Shown here in pieces: positions 48,317 to 60,234 of a stretch of DNA of 64,000 nt. The translations under genes were made by a program, and so were the position numbers. Source of the stretch: Sambucus nigra (lineage: Eukaryota > Streptophyta > Magnoliopsida > Dipsacales > Adoxaceae); assembly GCA_949130495.1 (NCBI GenBank), contig OX422220.1:123751810-123815809 (forward strand), given 5' to 3'. The notes under the pieces were generated by a model. That model was not told the origin of the DNA and did not search any database. It worked only from the letters and a program-made list of their open reading frames with translations. Position 1 is the first letter of the stretch. Each line of letters starts with the position of its first letter.

Positions 48317-48919
48317 GTATATACCCCGATAACATTAGGATATGACTGCAGAACTTCCTCCAAAAGTAACAACTTTAATCCACTAAGAATATTATTATAC
48401 AGAAATTATGCAGTCCAAACGGGACAATTCGAGAGATCTCATTACAGGGGTAATGACTCTCGAATGGGTCTAAGGGCTATTGAATGCGTACGCATAAGAA
48501 CTAGAAGGCTAGTATCTATGCGCACTATATGTAATTTCAAGTATGTTTCATTTAATTACCATACTATATATACATTGTTCCTTATACAAAGTAATTTTCA
48601 AAAAAAGTTGAAAAATCCCACCCTCATATGGACAATAATCCAGTGGTCATGCCACTTTTAAAATTAACCAACCCAACATCAATCCACTATAATCCAACCG
48701 CAATGTCAACAACAAATGTGTATCCCGTACTCCTTCTAATTCATCTACTCAATTAATTATTTTCATCAATTAAACTAATAATTAAAGTATACAATTATTA
48801 ATTTACTAATTTACAATGAGGGGCAATCCTACTTTCATATATTAATTTACTAAAAAATTAATAATCAATCAATTTGTTTATAAGGGACACTACTTGCATA
48901 TGAGGAAAAATATCTAATA
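48317..48919. other. CACTA-2 5' flank of the transposase gene
   Basis: AT-rich; it contains the segment (48410-48550) that gives the uninterrupted version of the CACTA-3 and hAT insertion sites in CACTA-1. No gene. Confidence 0.6.
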
Positions 48920-49279
48920 AACCAATCACACCCACACACACGCACACCCACACATATGCACGCAGCCCCACCCCCCATCACATCCCCTCGCATTATTTCC
49001 CTCTCTCGCACACACGCACAAACATGCCCACTACACACACATATACACACACATGCACATACACACACACACACACGCACACGCAAACCCACCCCCCAAC
49101 CCCACCACCCACCACCCCATCCCTGCCCCACCCCTTCCCCCACCGCACACACACACAAACAGCCCGACCCACCACCACACACACACACACGCACACACAC
49201 CTTGCCCCACCCCCACCACACACACACACACACACAAATAGCCCCACCCCCTTCCCCCACCACACACACATGCACATAT

Positions 49280-49310
<31 letters not shown>

Positions 49311-49333
49311 CACACCCACCCACTAACATATAT

Positions 49334-49367
<34 letters not shown>

Positions 49368-49375
49368 CCAACCTG
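48920..49375. repeat. CA/poly-C simple-sequence block ending in (GA)n
   Basis: Over 350 bases of CACACA, CCCCACC and CGCACA units, a short TATATA, then GAGAGA at 49337-49367. The corresponding part of CACTA-1 (62810-63290) has the same kind of sequence, so it is an ancestral property of the family. Confidence 0.93.
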
Positions 49376-49475
49376 AAAGTAGAGAGAGAGTGAGAGCAGT
49401 GCGTTGAGAGAGAAATTGGAGGGAAGAATGCGGTGAAGAAAAAAGGAGGGGAAATGGTTTTTTGCTGAAAGATTT

Positions 49476-49631
49476 GTCACGATCATTGACCGTAACAGCT
49501 TTATAGAATTGTCACGGTCATTGATTGTGACAAGTCTGTGACAACTGTGCTTGTCACAGACTTGTCACGGTCAATGACCGTGACAAGGCTAGCCGCTGAA
49601 AGGGTGCTAATTTTCCCGTTTTCGTGTAGTG
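49476..49631. repeat. CACTA-2 right terminal and subterminal repeats
   Basis: Copies of TCACGGTCAATGACCGTGA and ACTTGTCAC words followed by the inverted end TTTTCGTGTAGTG. Confidence 0.88.
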
Positions 49632-49634
49632 AAT

Positions 49635-50299
<665 letters not shown>

Positions 50300-50595
50300 T
50301 CACCTAAAACAAATTGGTGCTATGGAGGGTAAACCTTTAATCCCTTACGTATTCACCCAACATCGTTGTCCAAGGGCAAGCAATTTATTGCACTCGCATT
50401 CCAACACAATCCCCCTATAAATGACACGGACAAGAGTCAACCCCGAGACCATTAGCTTTGACCCCACTAGTCAGATCTCAAGCCACCTTCTCACCTAAAA
50501 CCAATTGGTGTTAAAAATGGAAAACCTTTTATCATTTACAAGTTCACTCAACATTGTTGTCCTAGGCAAGTAATTTGTTGTACTCTCATCCCAAT
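50300..50595. repeat. Direct repeat, two units about 185 bp apart
   Basis: CTCACCTAAAACAAATTGGT (about 50299) and CTCACCTAAAACCAATTGGT (about 50489) begin two diverged copies, both with AACCTTTAATCxxTTAC-like, CACTCAACATxGTTGTCC and TTGTACTCxCATxCCAA-like words. Probably old LTR or intergenic repeat DNA; no terminus is clear. Confidence 0.7.
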
Positions 50596-52700
50596 ATAAT
50601 GGGAAGGAAAATGAAATATGAAACACTATATCCATAAGGAAAATACCGACTAAAACATTGTATCAAAATTTTCTTCAATTTTTTCACCAATCTCAAGCCC
50701 CCAGAAGATTCGTTGCTAAGATAGGGGACAAAATGTAAAAACTTGGTACAATTAGTATTACAACTGGAGATAAATTACAATACATAGGTTAAAAAAATAT
50801 AATCATTTAGTTTTAGTAAGTTTCATTACTTTTTATGTGTAACTAGAAAAAGAAATTTAATCTAAACTATACGACAACAAAAACATTAATTTAGAGGAAA
50901 ATCCCATTTCTATACCTAATTCTCATTCATTTGAAAAGTAATTGCAGTGATTACAATAGGTTGTCAAGTACTTTATTTATAGGCTAAGTTATCTTACCAT
51001 CTAAACTAAACATGAAAATAATATTAGTAAAAATATGATTAATTACTTGGGACTCTCGTATACATCATTCTCCCCTACTTGAAAAATCTCTTTTCGAGCG
51101 CCGGGGATCTACGAAAATATTGAAAAAGAATCAGTAGTGGACTCTATAACTTTGGAGGGATTTGTCCTCAAAAACGTCTCACATATCGGCTAGAAAAAAG
51201 ACAATGGGATGGAATCATGAAGTCTAACCACGATCGACAAGAAAGAATGTGGCATTAAACTTTTCCACGATGAAAAATAACACACCAACGCCTCGAGGAG
51301 GGCCAACAGTGCCAAATAAGGTTTAAGTATCTCATGATAAGCATCCTCAAGGCTAGGCAGTGGAACTAGCCTTCTAACATGCATAAAAACCCATCCCGGA
51401 ATAGGTCTACATAATCGGAAGCATATATATCGACCCAAGGTAATGACTTAGTCTTAAAATATCCACCACAAGAAACACCTACAACAAAATCCTTCCCAAT
51501 CCCCAAAAATAGAAAAAATTAACAATGTCATATGATCCCACCTCCAAAAAAAATGTGTGTGAGCCGTCCAATCAATCTCAGTAAAGATATTGAAGAAATC
51601 ATTAATACATAACCTAACATTTTCTTCCCCAAAGATGGGAAAGATGTCACTGAGATTAAAATAAAATATATCTTCAATCCACTATAAATTGTTTATGATT
51701 CAGAAAAAAAATATTACAAAATATAAATGTCTTCAAAGAAAGAGAAATAAAATATTTGTTGATTAATATTGTTTGTCGATTAATATTTCATAGACCATTA
51801 CTATACTCCGACTCCTTTTGTTCATTACACTGGCGTCTCGTGTCTACATTGCAGACATGACATGTTAATGTTGCACAAAATGAATCAAAATCACTATTTT
51901 TCTTAAATGCCACCAAAAGACATAAGGAAATTTAGGGTTCTAATCAATATTCAAAAAACATATATTCTGCTAAAATATTAAAAATTTAACTTGCTAATAA
52001 TGAGCTCACATACCATATTAATTAACTTATTCCAATTACAAATAAATTGATAGCTCAAATGCATATTTTATATAAACATGGGGTTTAATTTGAGAGTGTA
52101 TAAAAAAACTGACATTGTGACTTATCACCTAAAAGTCTGTAATTGAACACAAAGATCAAAAATTAAAAAATAAAGATAATGTATTTTAGCATATAATATG
52201 CATTTGTTAATTTCTTTTGTATATATAATATGTATGTGTTAGTATGTATATGTTAAAAAAAACAAAATCAATCTAACCAAATCAATTACCAATACCTAAA
52301 ATTCAATTGACACAATACATATAACTGTAAGATTTTAATCATCAACATATATAGGCAATATCTGCCATTAGTGCTCGATAAAATTAACACTGTTGATCAA
52401 TCTAAACCCTAAAAATTTCACATTGCTAAAATATAAAGGTGAAGGATAATCAAAATCTTGAACAAGTAGTTTCTAGATCGAGACTTAATTAAACAGATAT
52501 GGTTTGAGTAGTAAAGAGAAAAAAGAGCAGTGAGAAAATGTAAGTAACAATAAGAGAAAGTAAATAAAGTAGACAAATATGATTTGAGTGTGTGTGTATA
52601 TATATATTTTTACATCCCTAGGTGGAGAGTACCTGTAATATCTCGCCCGCATGAGAGAAGAATATACGCGAGAGAAGAAGATGCATGAGAGAGATAAGGA
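50596..52700. other. CACTA-3 interior with unclear coding traces
   Basis: Mostly AT-rich. At 51438-51190 (minus) an 82-codon frame contains LVPLPSLEDAYHEILKPYLA; PLPSLEDAY-like words occur in Copia gag proteins, but nothing else supports this. A word CTCCCCTACTTGAAAAATCT near 51070 resembles the stretch beside a Gypsy polypurine tract. I cannot resolve an element here. Confidence 0.3.
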
Positions 52701-52702
52701 GA

Positions 52703-52708
<6 letters not shown>

Positions 52709-52736
<28 letters not shown>
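52709..52736. repeat. (GA)n microsatellite
   Basis: About 28 bases of GAGAGA within a wider purine-rich stretch 52640-52800. The Ser/Leu-rich antisense frames are artefacts. Confidence 0.9.
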
Positions 52737-52739
<3 letters not shown>

Positions 52740-52889
52740 AAACAACGTGTGAGAGAGAGATAAAAGGAGGCGTCTGCGTGAAAGAGAGAGAAGGATGAGC
52801 GGGATGCCAAAATAGAAGTAGCGGGAGTGAATGAAAGACCAAACAAATTTTAGCGGAAAAAACTCCTCTTCTAAATTTTGGGAAGAAGA

Positions 52890-53129
52890 AAAAAAGGTCA
52901 TAATATATACACCTAGGCTAGAAACTCTTAAAAAGGGGCATAATATTTATAATCAAATATGATTTTTATATTTAAACTGTCATAAAAAATCATACTAACA
53001 TGTATAAAATGACATTTTATATTAGAAATGTCATATTAATAATATCATTAACCTTTAAATGACATTTTTGTAATAAATGTCTTTAAATTCATTTTTCGAG
53101 CATCATAAAAAGGTGTTTTTCTTGTAGTG
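52890..53129. repeat. CACTA-3 right terminal and subterminal repeats
   Basis: TCATAATA, TGTCATA and AATGACAT words repeated in both orientations, ending TTTTTCTTGTAGTG. They mirror the left end at 32812-33060. Confidence 0.8.
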
Positions 53130-53197
53130 TAGAAGGCTAGTATCTATGCGCATTATATGTAATTTAAAGTATTTATAAATGTTATAGAACCATTATG

Positions 53198-53428
53198 TCA
53201 TGCATTCACATGAGAATACATGCATGCATGTAGCCCGCAAAGCAAGTGGTATATAACAAGTAACGAGGGTAGAAGGTAATAACGAGAACTGCAATAGATT
53301 ACCAATGGCTATCTATTATGGTTGATATTTATTGTAGTTCCCATTATTACCTTTTACCCTCGTTATTTGGTATATAACACTTGCTTTGCGGGATACATGC
53401 ATGGATGTATTCTCATGTGAATGCATGA
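53198..53428. repeat. 231-bp fold-back element (possible MITE)
   Basis: The left arm (TCATGCATTCACATGAGAAT onward, about 100 bases) and right arm (ending GAATGCATGA) are inverted copies with some mismatches, both containing CCCGCAAAGCAAGTG, TATATAAC, GAGGGT and GGTAATAA, around a loop of about 30 bases. It lies in CACTA-1 sequence where CACTA-2 has no counterpart, so it is probably an insertion. A target-site duplication is not clear. Confidence 0.85.
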
Positions 53429-53506
53429 TTACTTATTTATATTCAGTTTAATCATAACCCTAAATGTTAGAAATTCCTAGTGCCAACCAACTCATTGTCC
53501 ATCTAA

Positions 53507-53511
53507 GTGTT
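53507..53511. repeat. Left target-site duplication GTGTT of the Gypsy element
   Basis: Exact partner at 62647-62651. The repeat copy near 62760 (AAATGTTCAAATCCACC) shows the uninterrupted site. Confidence 0.95.
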
Positions 53512-54585
53512 TGTGACAACCCGCTCCAAATAATAACGGGTGGCCAGCCCTATACTACATAAATCAGGTATCTCAGATGGAACAGTCTCAACATCAACAA
53601 TTAAACACAGTAATATAAGGCTAACTAACCGAAATCATAAAGTGCGAATCGCCAAAAATTTTAAAACTTTTATTTTACAATCAACAACAAAACCAATAAT
53701 GCATACCCCCAACAATAAACATCTATCTATGATGTGGAAAGTGCATGCTCCAATAAATAAGAGTACAATACATTGTACAACCAAAAATCTCAACAATGAA
53801 ATACCCGAATATGCTGTCGGGCAACAGACAATACAATAATCAGATAATTGAAATATGAAAGTGTTAATCTATAACACTTGAATACTAACTCAATACAACT
53901 GAATCCTAATCTAGATATACAAAGATAGGAATCGACTAAAACCAAGTGCCGCAACAGTCCGCTACTGCCACAGCTCCACAAATCCTGAATGGAGGAATAA
54001 TAAAGGCGTCCTTGCGGGGGAACACCTGAAGTAATACAATATATATATGCATGGGGGAGGAGGAGGAATATAAACGGGCCAGAACCCGAGTGTGAAAAAC
54101 ATTTATAGCAAGTGTATTAAAATGCATAATAATTATAAATGCATTATTACATGATTAGCTGGAATCGAACACTCCATTAAATTTCACTCACCTCCCATCT
54201 AAAGCGCGCACTAAGCGTATGCACGTGTCTCCAAAAAGGATGTTCGATTCTAATTAGGTAAGAGGATTCTAACTTAAACCCAAATAAAGTATTTAAGTAA
54301 AACCATCTAACCTATCTCCCAAATTCTACACTTATTACCATAATTAAAAGTTATAATTATTAACTTTAATAAAATCGTTATAGTTATCTTTATAATGTTC
54401 ATTTGTTGAACATATAAAGTTACATGATCCAATCATGCTACATCATCACAACACATTAACAATATCATGTACTAGATTATTCTAGTGATGCCTAATTAAG
54501 GCAAGAAACCATATATATATAATTATAATAGATGAGTTATTAACATCAAGAACTAAGGACTAAACTCCTCCCGATTTTCAACACG

Positions 54586-55002
54586 GTACTGCGTTTCGTG
54601 CGTGGGACGTCTCGCCGAAGCGAAATCCAAACAAGGAACCCCCCCGTTACACTACTCCTGACCGTATCGATCCTCGGGGTTCATTATGCCCTCAATGCAA
54701 GATGCATGTAACCCAAATGATTAATAACCAATTTTAATTAATTTATATTCCCAATTCTCAACAGTACACGGCGTTTCATGCGTGGGACGTCTCGCCGAAG
54801 CGAAATCCAAACAAGGAACCCCCCCGTTACACTACTCCTGGCACTGTCGATCGTCGAGATAGGTGATAGATATATAATAATATAATGATGAGCATTAAGG
54901 ACTAAACTTATCCCCAAGTTCCAACATTACACTGCGGTTCGTGCGTGGGACGTCTCGCCGAAGCAAAATCCAAACAAGGAACCCCCCCGATACACTAATC
55001 CT
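54586..55002. repeat. Three CG-rich units of about 75 bp in the 3' LTR
   Basis: Units near 54586-54660, 54766-54840 and 54928-55002 share CGTGCGTGGGACGTCTCGCC, AATCCAAACAAGGAACC and a run of seven C. They are separated by AT-rich spacers of about 90-105 bases. The other LTR has them at about 60235, 60415 and 60577; a fourth, diverged unit is in the internal region (57358-57422). Confidence 0.92.
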
Positions 55003-56073
55003 GGCAATGTAGGTCATTAAGGTCGGTTATGCCCTTGACACCCAAATACAAACACAAGTAAATAATAACCATCCAACCGAGCTATAACTCGAAGGACGCA
55101 GGCTCACATGCTATCATCCTCCAGCAGCCCATATGCGTAACAAGCTGGGGTCACCTGGTGGGGTTCAACGGCACCCACCTCGTGATCTACTCACGCACAC
55201 ACGTCCGGGAAGCGGTCATAGTTCCTAACCGGCAAGTGAGAGCGTCACATACCCCGACCTCTCACCCCCAAAATAAGTAAATATATATATATGTCATTTT
55301 CTGACCACAGAGGACGACTATGACTTGGGGAATATCCACACCCTGCATATTTGTCAGGATGCTCACCCTCAACGCACGAAACTTTCCAATGATAGCAAGG
55401 AGGGGGTATGCTTAACATGTATATACACCATATATAAGGTATACATACATCCCACATAATAAAGATACACCATTATATAAGGTATACCTGAAACATCATT
55501 TCCATGTTAATAATACGCACTTAGGCGCAGTTGATTTATGTCATAGTTTAGTATACTCTCTCATGATACACTAATCGTTAATACTCACGCATTTAACCCA
55601 CTTAGTATATGCTATACTAAAGTCTCGCTTGAAGCTCCCATGTCACTTCTAATAATGAATTGTCCTTTAATACAATTAAGTTAGGGATATTCTATATCCT
55701 ATTGCACCTTAATGCATTTCTCACATTGTGAGATATCTCTCGATTCAATCATTAATAAGGATATTTCTATATCCATGTGTACATCAATTAGCATTAGTAG
55801 GCATCCAATCATAATAGGGTTCATTTCATTTAAGAACCCTTTAAAGTTATCCCAAATAGAAGTGGGCTCCCCCACTTAGAAAAATACCAAATTCTCGAAT
55901 CGGTAATTCTTCAAATGTAGTCTATATGACTCCAATTATTTCTTATAGGGGAAACTCTCTAAAAGTCTCCAAAACATATTCCAAATATCTCCTAATGAGA
56001 TCCCCAATCGACAACCTCGATCAAAGTGGGAAGAAAATCTCCCTAGAAAACTTCCCCTCAAAAAGCCCTGTTT

Positions 56074-56276
56074 CCGAATCGATTCGGGCCTATTCCGAAT
56101 CGATTCGGCCCAGCGAATCGATTCGACCAGGAAGGCGAATCGATTCGGGTCATCAGACCTGGGACTCTGCCTCAGGCCGAATCGATTCGGCTAGGGGTCC
56201 GAATCGATTCGGTCACTAAGACCTGGGCACCTGCATATTTCCGAATCGATTCGGCAAGGGGACCGAATCGATTCGG
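56074..56276. repeat. Eightfold GAATCGATTC palindrome cluster, 3' LTR
   Basis: Eight copies of the ten-base palindrome GAATCGATTC, six of them extended to CCGAATCGATTCGG, within 203 bases and arranged partly in pairs 7-12 bases apart. Identical cluster at 61723-61925. On the element strand it lies about 720-925 bases into the LTR, probably in U3. Confidence 0.97.
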
Positions 56277-56997
56277 CCCTGCTGAAGCTCGAAAATGGCT
56301 ACTGTTTAAGTAGCCAAAATACCCAAAAATCATTTTAATGGTTTTCCTTCCATTTCTCTTCAACCCAATCACAAATATAACATTAATATTCATCCTAGAA
56401 TACATATAAACTAATTTCTAACCTTAAATCCATTATATACAACACAAATCTAAGGTTTTTCCCCAAAAGTTAGGTTTTGACATTTTAAACCTAAAACCCA
56501 AAAATCAATCCACAAATCATGAAATAAATGGTACACAACAATTATTTAGCAAGTTTAATCACTTGCCTCGGGTTCGTAGGGTCTGAATCCGCCGGAAAAT
56601 CCGCTTTCTCCCTCTTTCTCCTTCTTTTTCTTCTTCTTTCTTCTTCTCTCTTTCTCTTTCTCTCTCTCTTGGGAGAAATATCTCCTATAGGCTTTTAAGC
56701 TTAAATCCAAAAATACACATCTTTAAATGATAATACACACTTTAAATGACTCGGTGACTTTAATTCGAGTCAAACGGTCCTAATTTATTTCGGAACCCAA
56801 ATAGACCCCAAGTACAGTCATTTTGACTTTCTCGACCCTTCCGGAAACAATGGTACCCTCAGAAATCCCATTCGAGACACTTTCTAACAACTCCAAATTC
56901 TGACCTCAATTGCCAATTTTATTATTTCTCCAATAAAATATTATTTATCTCTCCCGAAATAAATAAATTAACGTCTCCAAGACCTCGGGTTGTTACA

Positions 56998-57009
56998 AAC
57001 TCCCCCACT
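56998..57009 (-). other. Polypurine tract of the Gypsy element
   Basis: Minus strand AGTGGGGGAGTT abutting the 3' LTR. Confidence 0.9.
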
Positions 57010-58030
57010 TACAAGAATTTCGTCCTCGAAATTTAGCTAAGCCTAATTCTCCCAAAGCTCAACTATTCCTAATCTACCCATTATTACTAATCCTATCTCC
57101 AAACTTCTAACTTCCCACGACGAATTTATTTAATTTATTTTATTATTAAGCTAATTATGAAGTAAACAAAACTTATTTCCATAACAAGGGCGCCCATACA
57201 TCCTTTATAATTGAGCTTTATGCTCACAATCATCATAATGGGGCTTTATTTGCCTCGAAAGTTCCACATTTTCAACAATAAGTAAGAATAAAATTTTAGT
57301 AGAGAAAATTTGGATAGTCCAAGGAAATAACTGCTCTCAATTCCTGACGATCGCCAATTTCGTGCGGGGGACGTCTCGCGAAAGAGAAATCCAAACAAGG
57401 AACCCTCCCAATACACTACTGTGTGACGACGTCGGGGATTGAGAGTTTGTTAGATCCGGACTTGAGTTTGAAAACGTTTTTGTGGAAAATTTAGTTTGAA
57501 AGGGCCCGAAGGCCGATAAAAGTTTTATCTTGAAAATAGTCTATTTTGAAAAAGATTATATACATACATATTCTAATATAAAATGCCTTATGTCCAACAC
57601 AAGGTCTTTTAATTTATCATATGCATAACATATAGCTCACAAATATCATCATAATTAGGAGCTAAAATTTTACCTGCGTCCCATCAAACCACAATCACTT
57701 CAAACATAAATAACAACTTACATCATCTCAATATACTTCCATATATAAGGCAATTCCATAACTGGAATACATCAATCATAATAGTCCATCACGACTACAT
57801 AATAAGAAGTATCTTCTATCATTACTACTTGCCACCATAACCAAGATAATAGAATAAGAGCATATCTTGCTCAAAATTCCCCCTTTAGGGTCATTACCTA
57901 CCATACATAATCAAAAAGGGCTAAAGCACTACCCAATTCGTATATATCTCCCATACGATATTTCCAAAACTTCATATAGTAATAGTCCTAATAGTAAGGA
58001 AATCACTTACAACATCCATCTCTAATCCGA
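57010..58030 (-). other. Internal region of the Gypsy element downstream of gag
   Basis: Non-coding. It holds a chromovirus-like stretch near the polypurine tract and one diverged copy of the LTR CG-rich unit at 57358-57422 (CGTGCGGGGGACGTCTCGCG). No protease, reverse transcriptase or integrase. Confidence 0.8.
57358..57422. repeat. Diverged internal copy of the LTR CG-rich unit
   Basis: Shares GGGACGTCTCGC, GAAATCCAAACAAGGAACC and TACACTACT with the units inside the LTRs, but lies outside the LTR. Confidence 0.85.
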
Positions 58031-58981
58031 TTACCCATCCTCATCAATAGGCTCCCAAACATAGTCCCCCGGTCTAAAGCGACCTCGAATCTGCTGTAGG
58101 GGTTGCACTTCCAAAATTTCCTCAAATTGCGGTCCTTTACCTCTTTGAGGACAATCTCTCTTTTTATGACCTGCTTCTTTACAAAAGAAACACTTGCCCA
58201 TAAACTCTTTCTGCCCACTCGCATTACTGGCGCTCTCTTTGCCAAACTTACTTGATGAACTCGAATCTCCAAAGTTCTTACCCTCTTCAGAACGAAAACG
58301 ATATTCTCGACACTTTAATAGTGCCGCATTTACAACCTCGATGAAAGTCATTAACTTAGGGCTTTCTAACAAATGCTGTTGGATTTTCCATTCTAAACCT
58401 CGAATAAACTTCGATATACGTTTCTCTTCCGTATTTACCTCATTAGGTACTAATCTCGCCCATAGAGAAAAATCTTCTTTATATTCTGCCACCGTCCTAT
58501 TTCCTTGAAAAATTCCCATATCCTTCGTAGGGGAAAGCAAATACCTTTGATCGAAAAGTCCCCAAAATTCTTTGATAGGAAAAGTATCTCTCTGCTCAGA
58601 TGTGGTGACAAACTCCCACCATTGAAGAGCTGCACCCGATAACTTAAAGGTGACTAAAAATTGCTTCTGCACCTCACTACACTCCACCATACGAAGATGC
58701 CTTAGCATACTATTTTTCCATGCACTTGCAGCCATTGCATCAACTCCCCCTGCAAACTCGGGAGGATGCCCCTTACTAAAGTCTTCCTTCACTCTCTCCC
58801 AAAAGGACAATCCTAAATGGGGTAGGGCTGCTCGAGCGGCAGGTTGCTGAGCCATCGTAGAAACGGCAGCAGTTACTGCTTGTGCCACTATATTGGCAAC
58901 ATCATCCGTAGTCATGTTCCTTTGAGGCAGTTGGGACTGTCCTCTCTTTGCCTTGGCTGAACGACCTCCCTTCGGTGGCAT
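58031..58981 (-). CDS. Gypsy Gag protein (retrotrans_gag domain, CCHC knuckle), 316 aa
   Basis: Open from ATG at 58981 to the stop at 58031; the frame extends five codons upstream but without an ATG, and MPPKGGRSAKAKRGQ is a normal Gypsy Gag start. Residues about 15-60: basic then Ala/Gln-rich. About 65-210: retrotrans_gag domain, with PPEFAGGVDAMAASAWKNSM, LSGAALQWWEFV, FWGLFDQRYL, FSLWARLVPNEV and FIRGLEWKIQQHLL. About 265-285: zinc knuckle CFFCKEAGHKKRDC (C-x2-C-x4-H-x4-C, all ligands present). Ends ...GDYVWEPIDEDG. No stops or frameshifts, in contrast to every other coding remnant in the window. The role is to assemble virus-like particles and package element RNA. With no pol in the element, particles would need enzymes from a relative. 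Plus-strand frames here are shadows. Confidence 0.93.
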   Translation of the reverse strand: MPPKGGRSAKAKRGQSQLPQRNMTTDDVANIVAQAVTAAVSTMAQQPAARAALPHLGLSFWERVKEDFSKGHPPEFAGGVDAMAASAWKNSMLRHLRMVECSEVQKQFLVTFKLSGAALQWWEFVTTSEQRDTFPIKEFWGLFDQRYLLSPTKDMGIFQGNRTVAEYKEDFSLWARLVPNEVNTEEKRISKFIRGLEWKIQQHLLESPKLMTFIEVVNAALLKCREYRFRSEEGKNFGDSSSSSKFGKESASNASGQKEFMGKCFFCKEAGHKKRDCPQRGKGPQFEEILEVQPLQQIRGRFRPGDYVWEPIDEDG

Positions 58982-59145
58982 CTGAATCGAGAACAATTAC
59001 ATCATAACGCCTTTCAAATATTTTCGATTCACAGAAAGATATGGACGTATGAATGTAACCGTCCTAGTAATATGGCTCTACACCAAGAACGCTTACGGAA
59101 GATCGTAGGAACGCACACAGATCCTAAAAGACACTAGAACCTGAT

Positions 59146-59157
59146 GCTCTGATACCA
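59146..59157 (-). other. Primer binding site, tRNA-iMet, Gypsy element
   Basis: Minus strand TGGTATCAGAGC, two bases from the LTR edge at 59160. Confidence 0.95.
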
Positions 59158-60234
59158 TCTGTGACAACCCGCTCCAAATAATAACGGGTGGCCAGCCCTA
59201 TACTACATAAATCAGGTATCTCAGATGGAACAGTCTCAACATCAACAACTAAACACAGTAATATAAGGCTAACTAACCGAAATCATAAAGTGCGAATCGC
59301 CAAAAATTTTAAAACTTTTATTTTACAATCAACAACAAAACCAATAATGCATACCCCCAACAATAAACATCTATCTATGATGTGGAAAGTGCATGCTCCA
59401 ATAAATAAGAGTACAATACATTGTACAACCAAAAATCTCAACAATGAAATACCCGAATATGCTGTCGGGCAACAGACAATACAATAATCAGATAATTGAA
59501 ATATGAAAGTGTTAATCTATAACACATGAATACTAACTCAATACAACTGAATCCTAATCTAGATATACAAAGATAGGAATCGACTAAAACCAAGTGCCGC
59601 AACAGTCCGCTACTGCCACAGCTCCACAAATCCTGAATGGAGGAATAATAAAGGCGTCCTTGCGGGGGAACACCTGAAGTAATACAATATATATATGCAT
59701 GGGGGAGGAGGAGGAATATAAACGGGTCAGAACCCGAGTGTGAAAAACATTTATAGCAAGTGTATTAAAATGCATAATAATTATAAATGCATTATTACAT
59801 GATTAGCTGGAATCGAACACTCCATTAAATTTCACTCACCTCCCATCTAAAGCGCGCACTAAGCGTATGCACGTGTCTCCAAAAAGGATGTTCGATTCTA
59901 ATTAGGTAAGAGGATTCTAACTTAAACCCAAATAAAGTATTTAAGTAAAACCATCTAACCTATCTCCCAAATTCTACACTTATTACCATAATTAAAAGTT
60001 ATAATTATTAACTTTAATAAAATCGTTATAGTTATCTTTATAATGTTCATTTGTTGAACATATAAAGTTACATGATCCAATCATGCTACATCATCACAAC
60101 ACATTAACAATATCATGTACTAGATTATTCTAGTGATGCCTAATTAAGGCAAGAAACCATATATATATAATTATAATAGATGAGTTATTAACATCAAGAA
60201 CTAAGGACTAAACTCCTCCCGATTTTCAACACGG

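Larger units (their letters stand above)
41991..49631 (-). mobile_element. CACTA-2: 7.64-kb CACTA transposon nested in CACTA-3
   Basis: Left end CACTACACCAAATCTG, right end inverted CACTACACGAAAACG, flanked by exact AAT (41988-41990, 49632-49634). It carries the two-gene plan of CACTA elements on the minus strand: TNP2-like (44601-47975) and TNPA-like (42578-44137), with subterminal repeats at both ends. It aligns with CACTA-1 over its whole length but is less decayed, so it is a younger member of the same family. Confidence 0.93.
53512..56997 (-). repeat. 3' LTR of the Gypsy element (3486 bp)
   Basis: Plus strand TGTGACAACC to GGTTGTTACA, next to a polypurine tract. Contains three CG-rich repeat units and an eightfold GAATCGATTC cluster (separate entries). 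The small open frames within it match their counterparts in the other LTR and are not genes. Confidence 0.95.

Noticed and set aside
48865..49486. Several overlapping Thr/His/Pro-rich and Val/Cys/Gly-rich open frames on both strands (also 44167-44411, 62777-63325)
   Set aside because: Produced by CACACA and poly-C simple sequence, not genes.
51190..51438. Gene encoding a Leu/Ala-rich protein
   Set aside because: Single short frame without ATG-supported start or clear homology; one gag-like word only.
56074..56276. CRISPR-like array of regularly spaced palindromes
   Set aside because: Spacing is irregular (about 7-45 bases), the element is a plant LTR and no cas genes exist; eukaryotic context.
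53540..56405. Small open frames in the Gypsy LTR (53540-53839, 53790-53981, 55926-56219 and their copies)
   Set aside because: Lie within the LTR, no domains; identical in both LTRs because the LTRs are identical.
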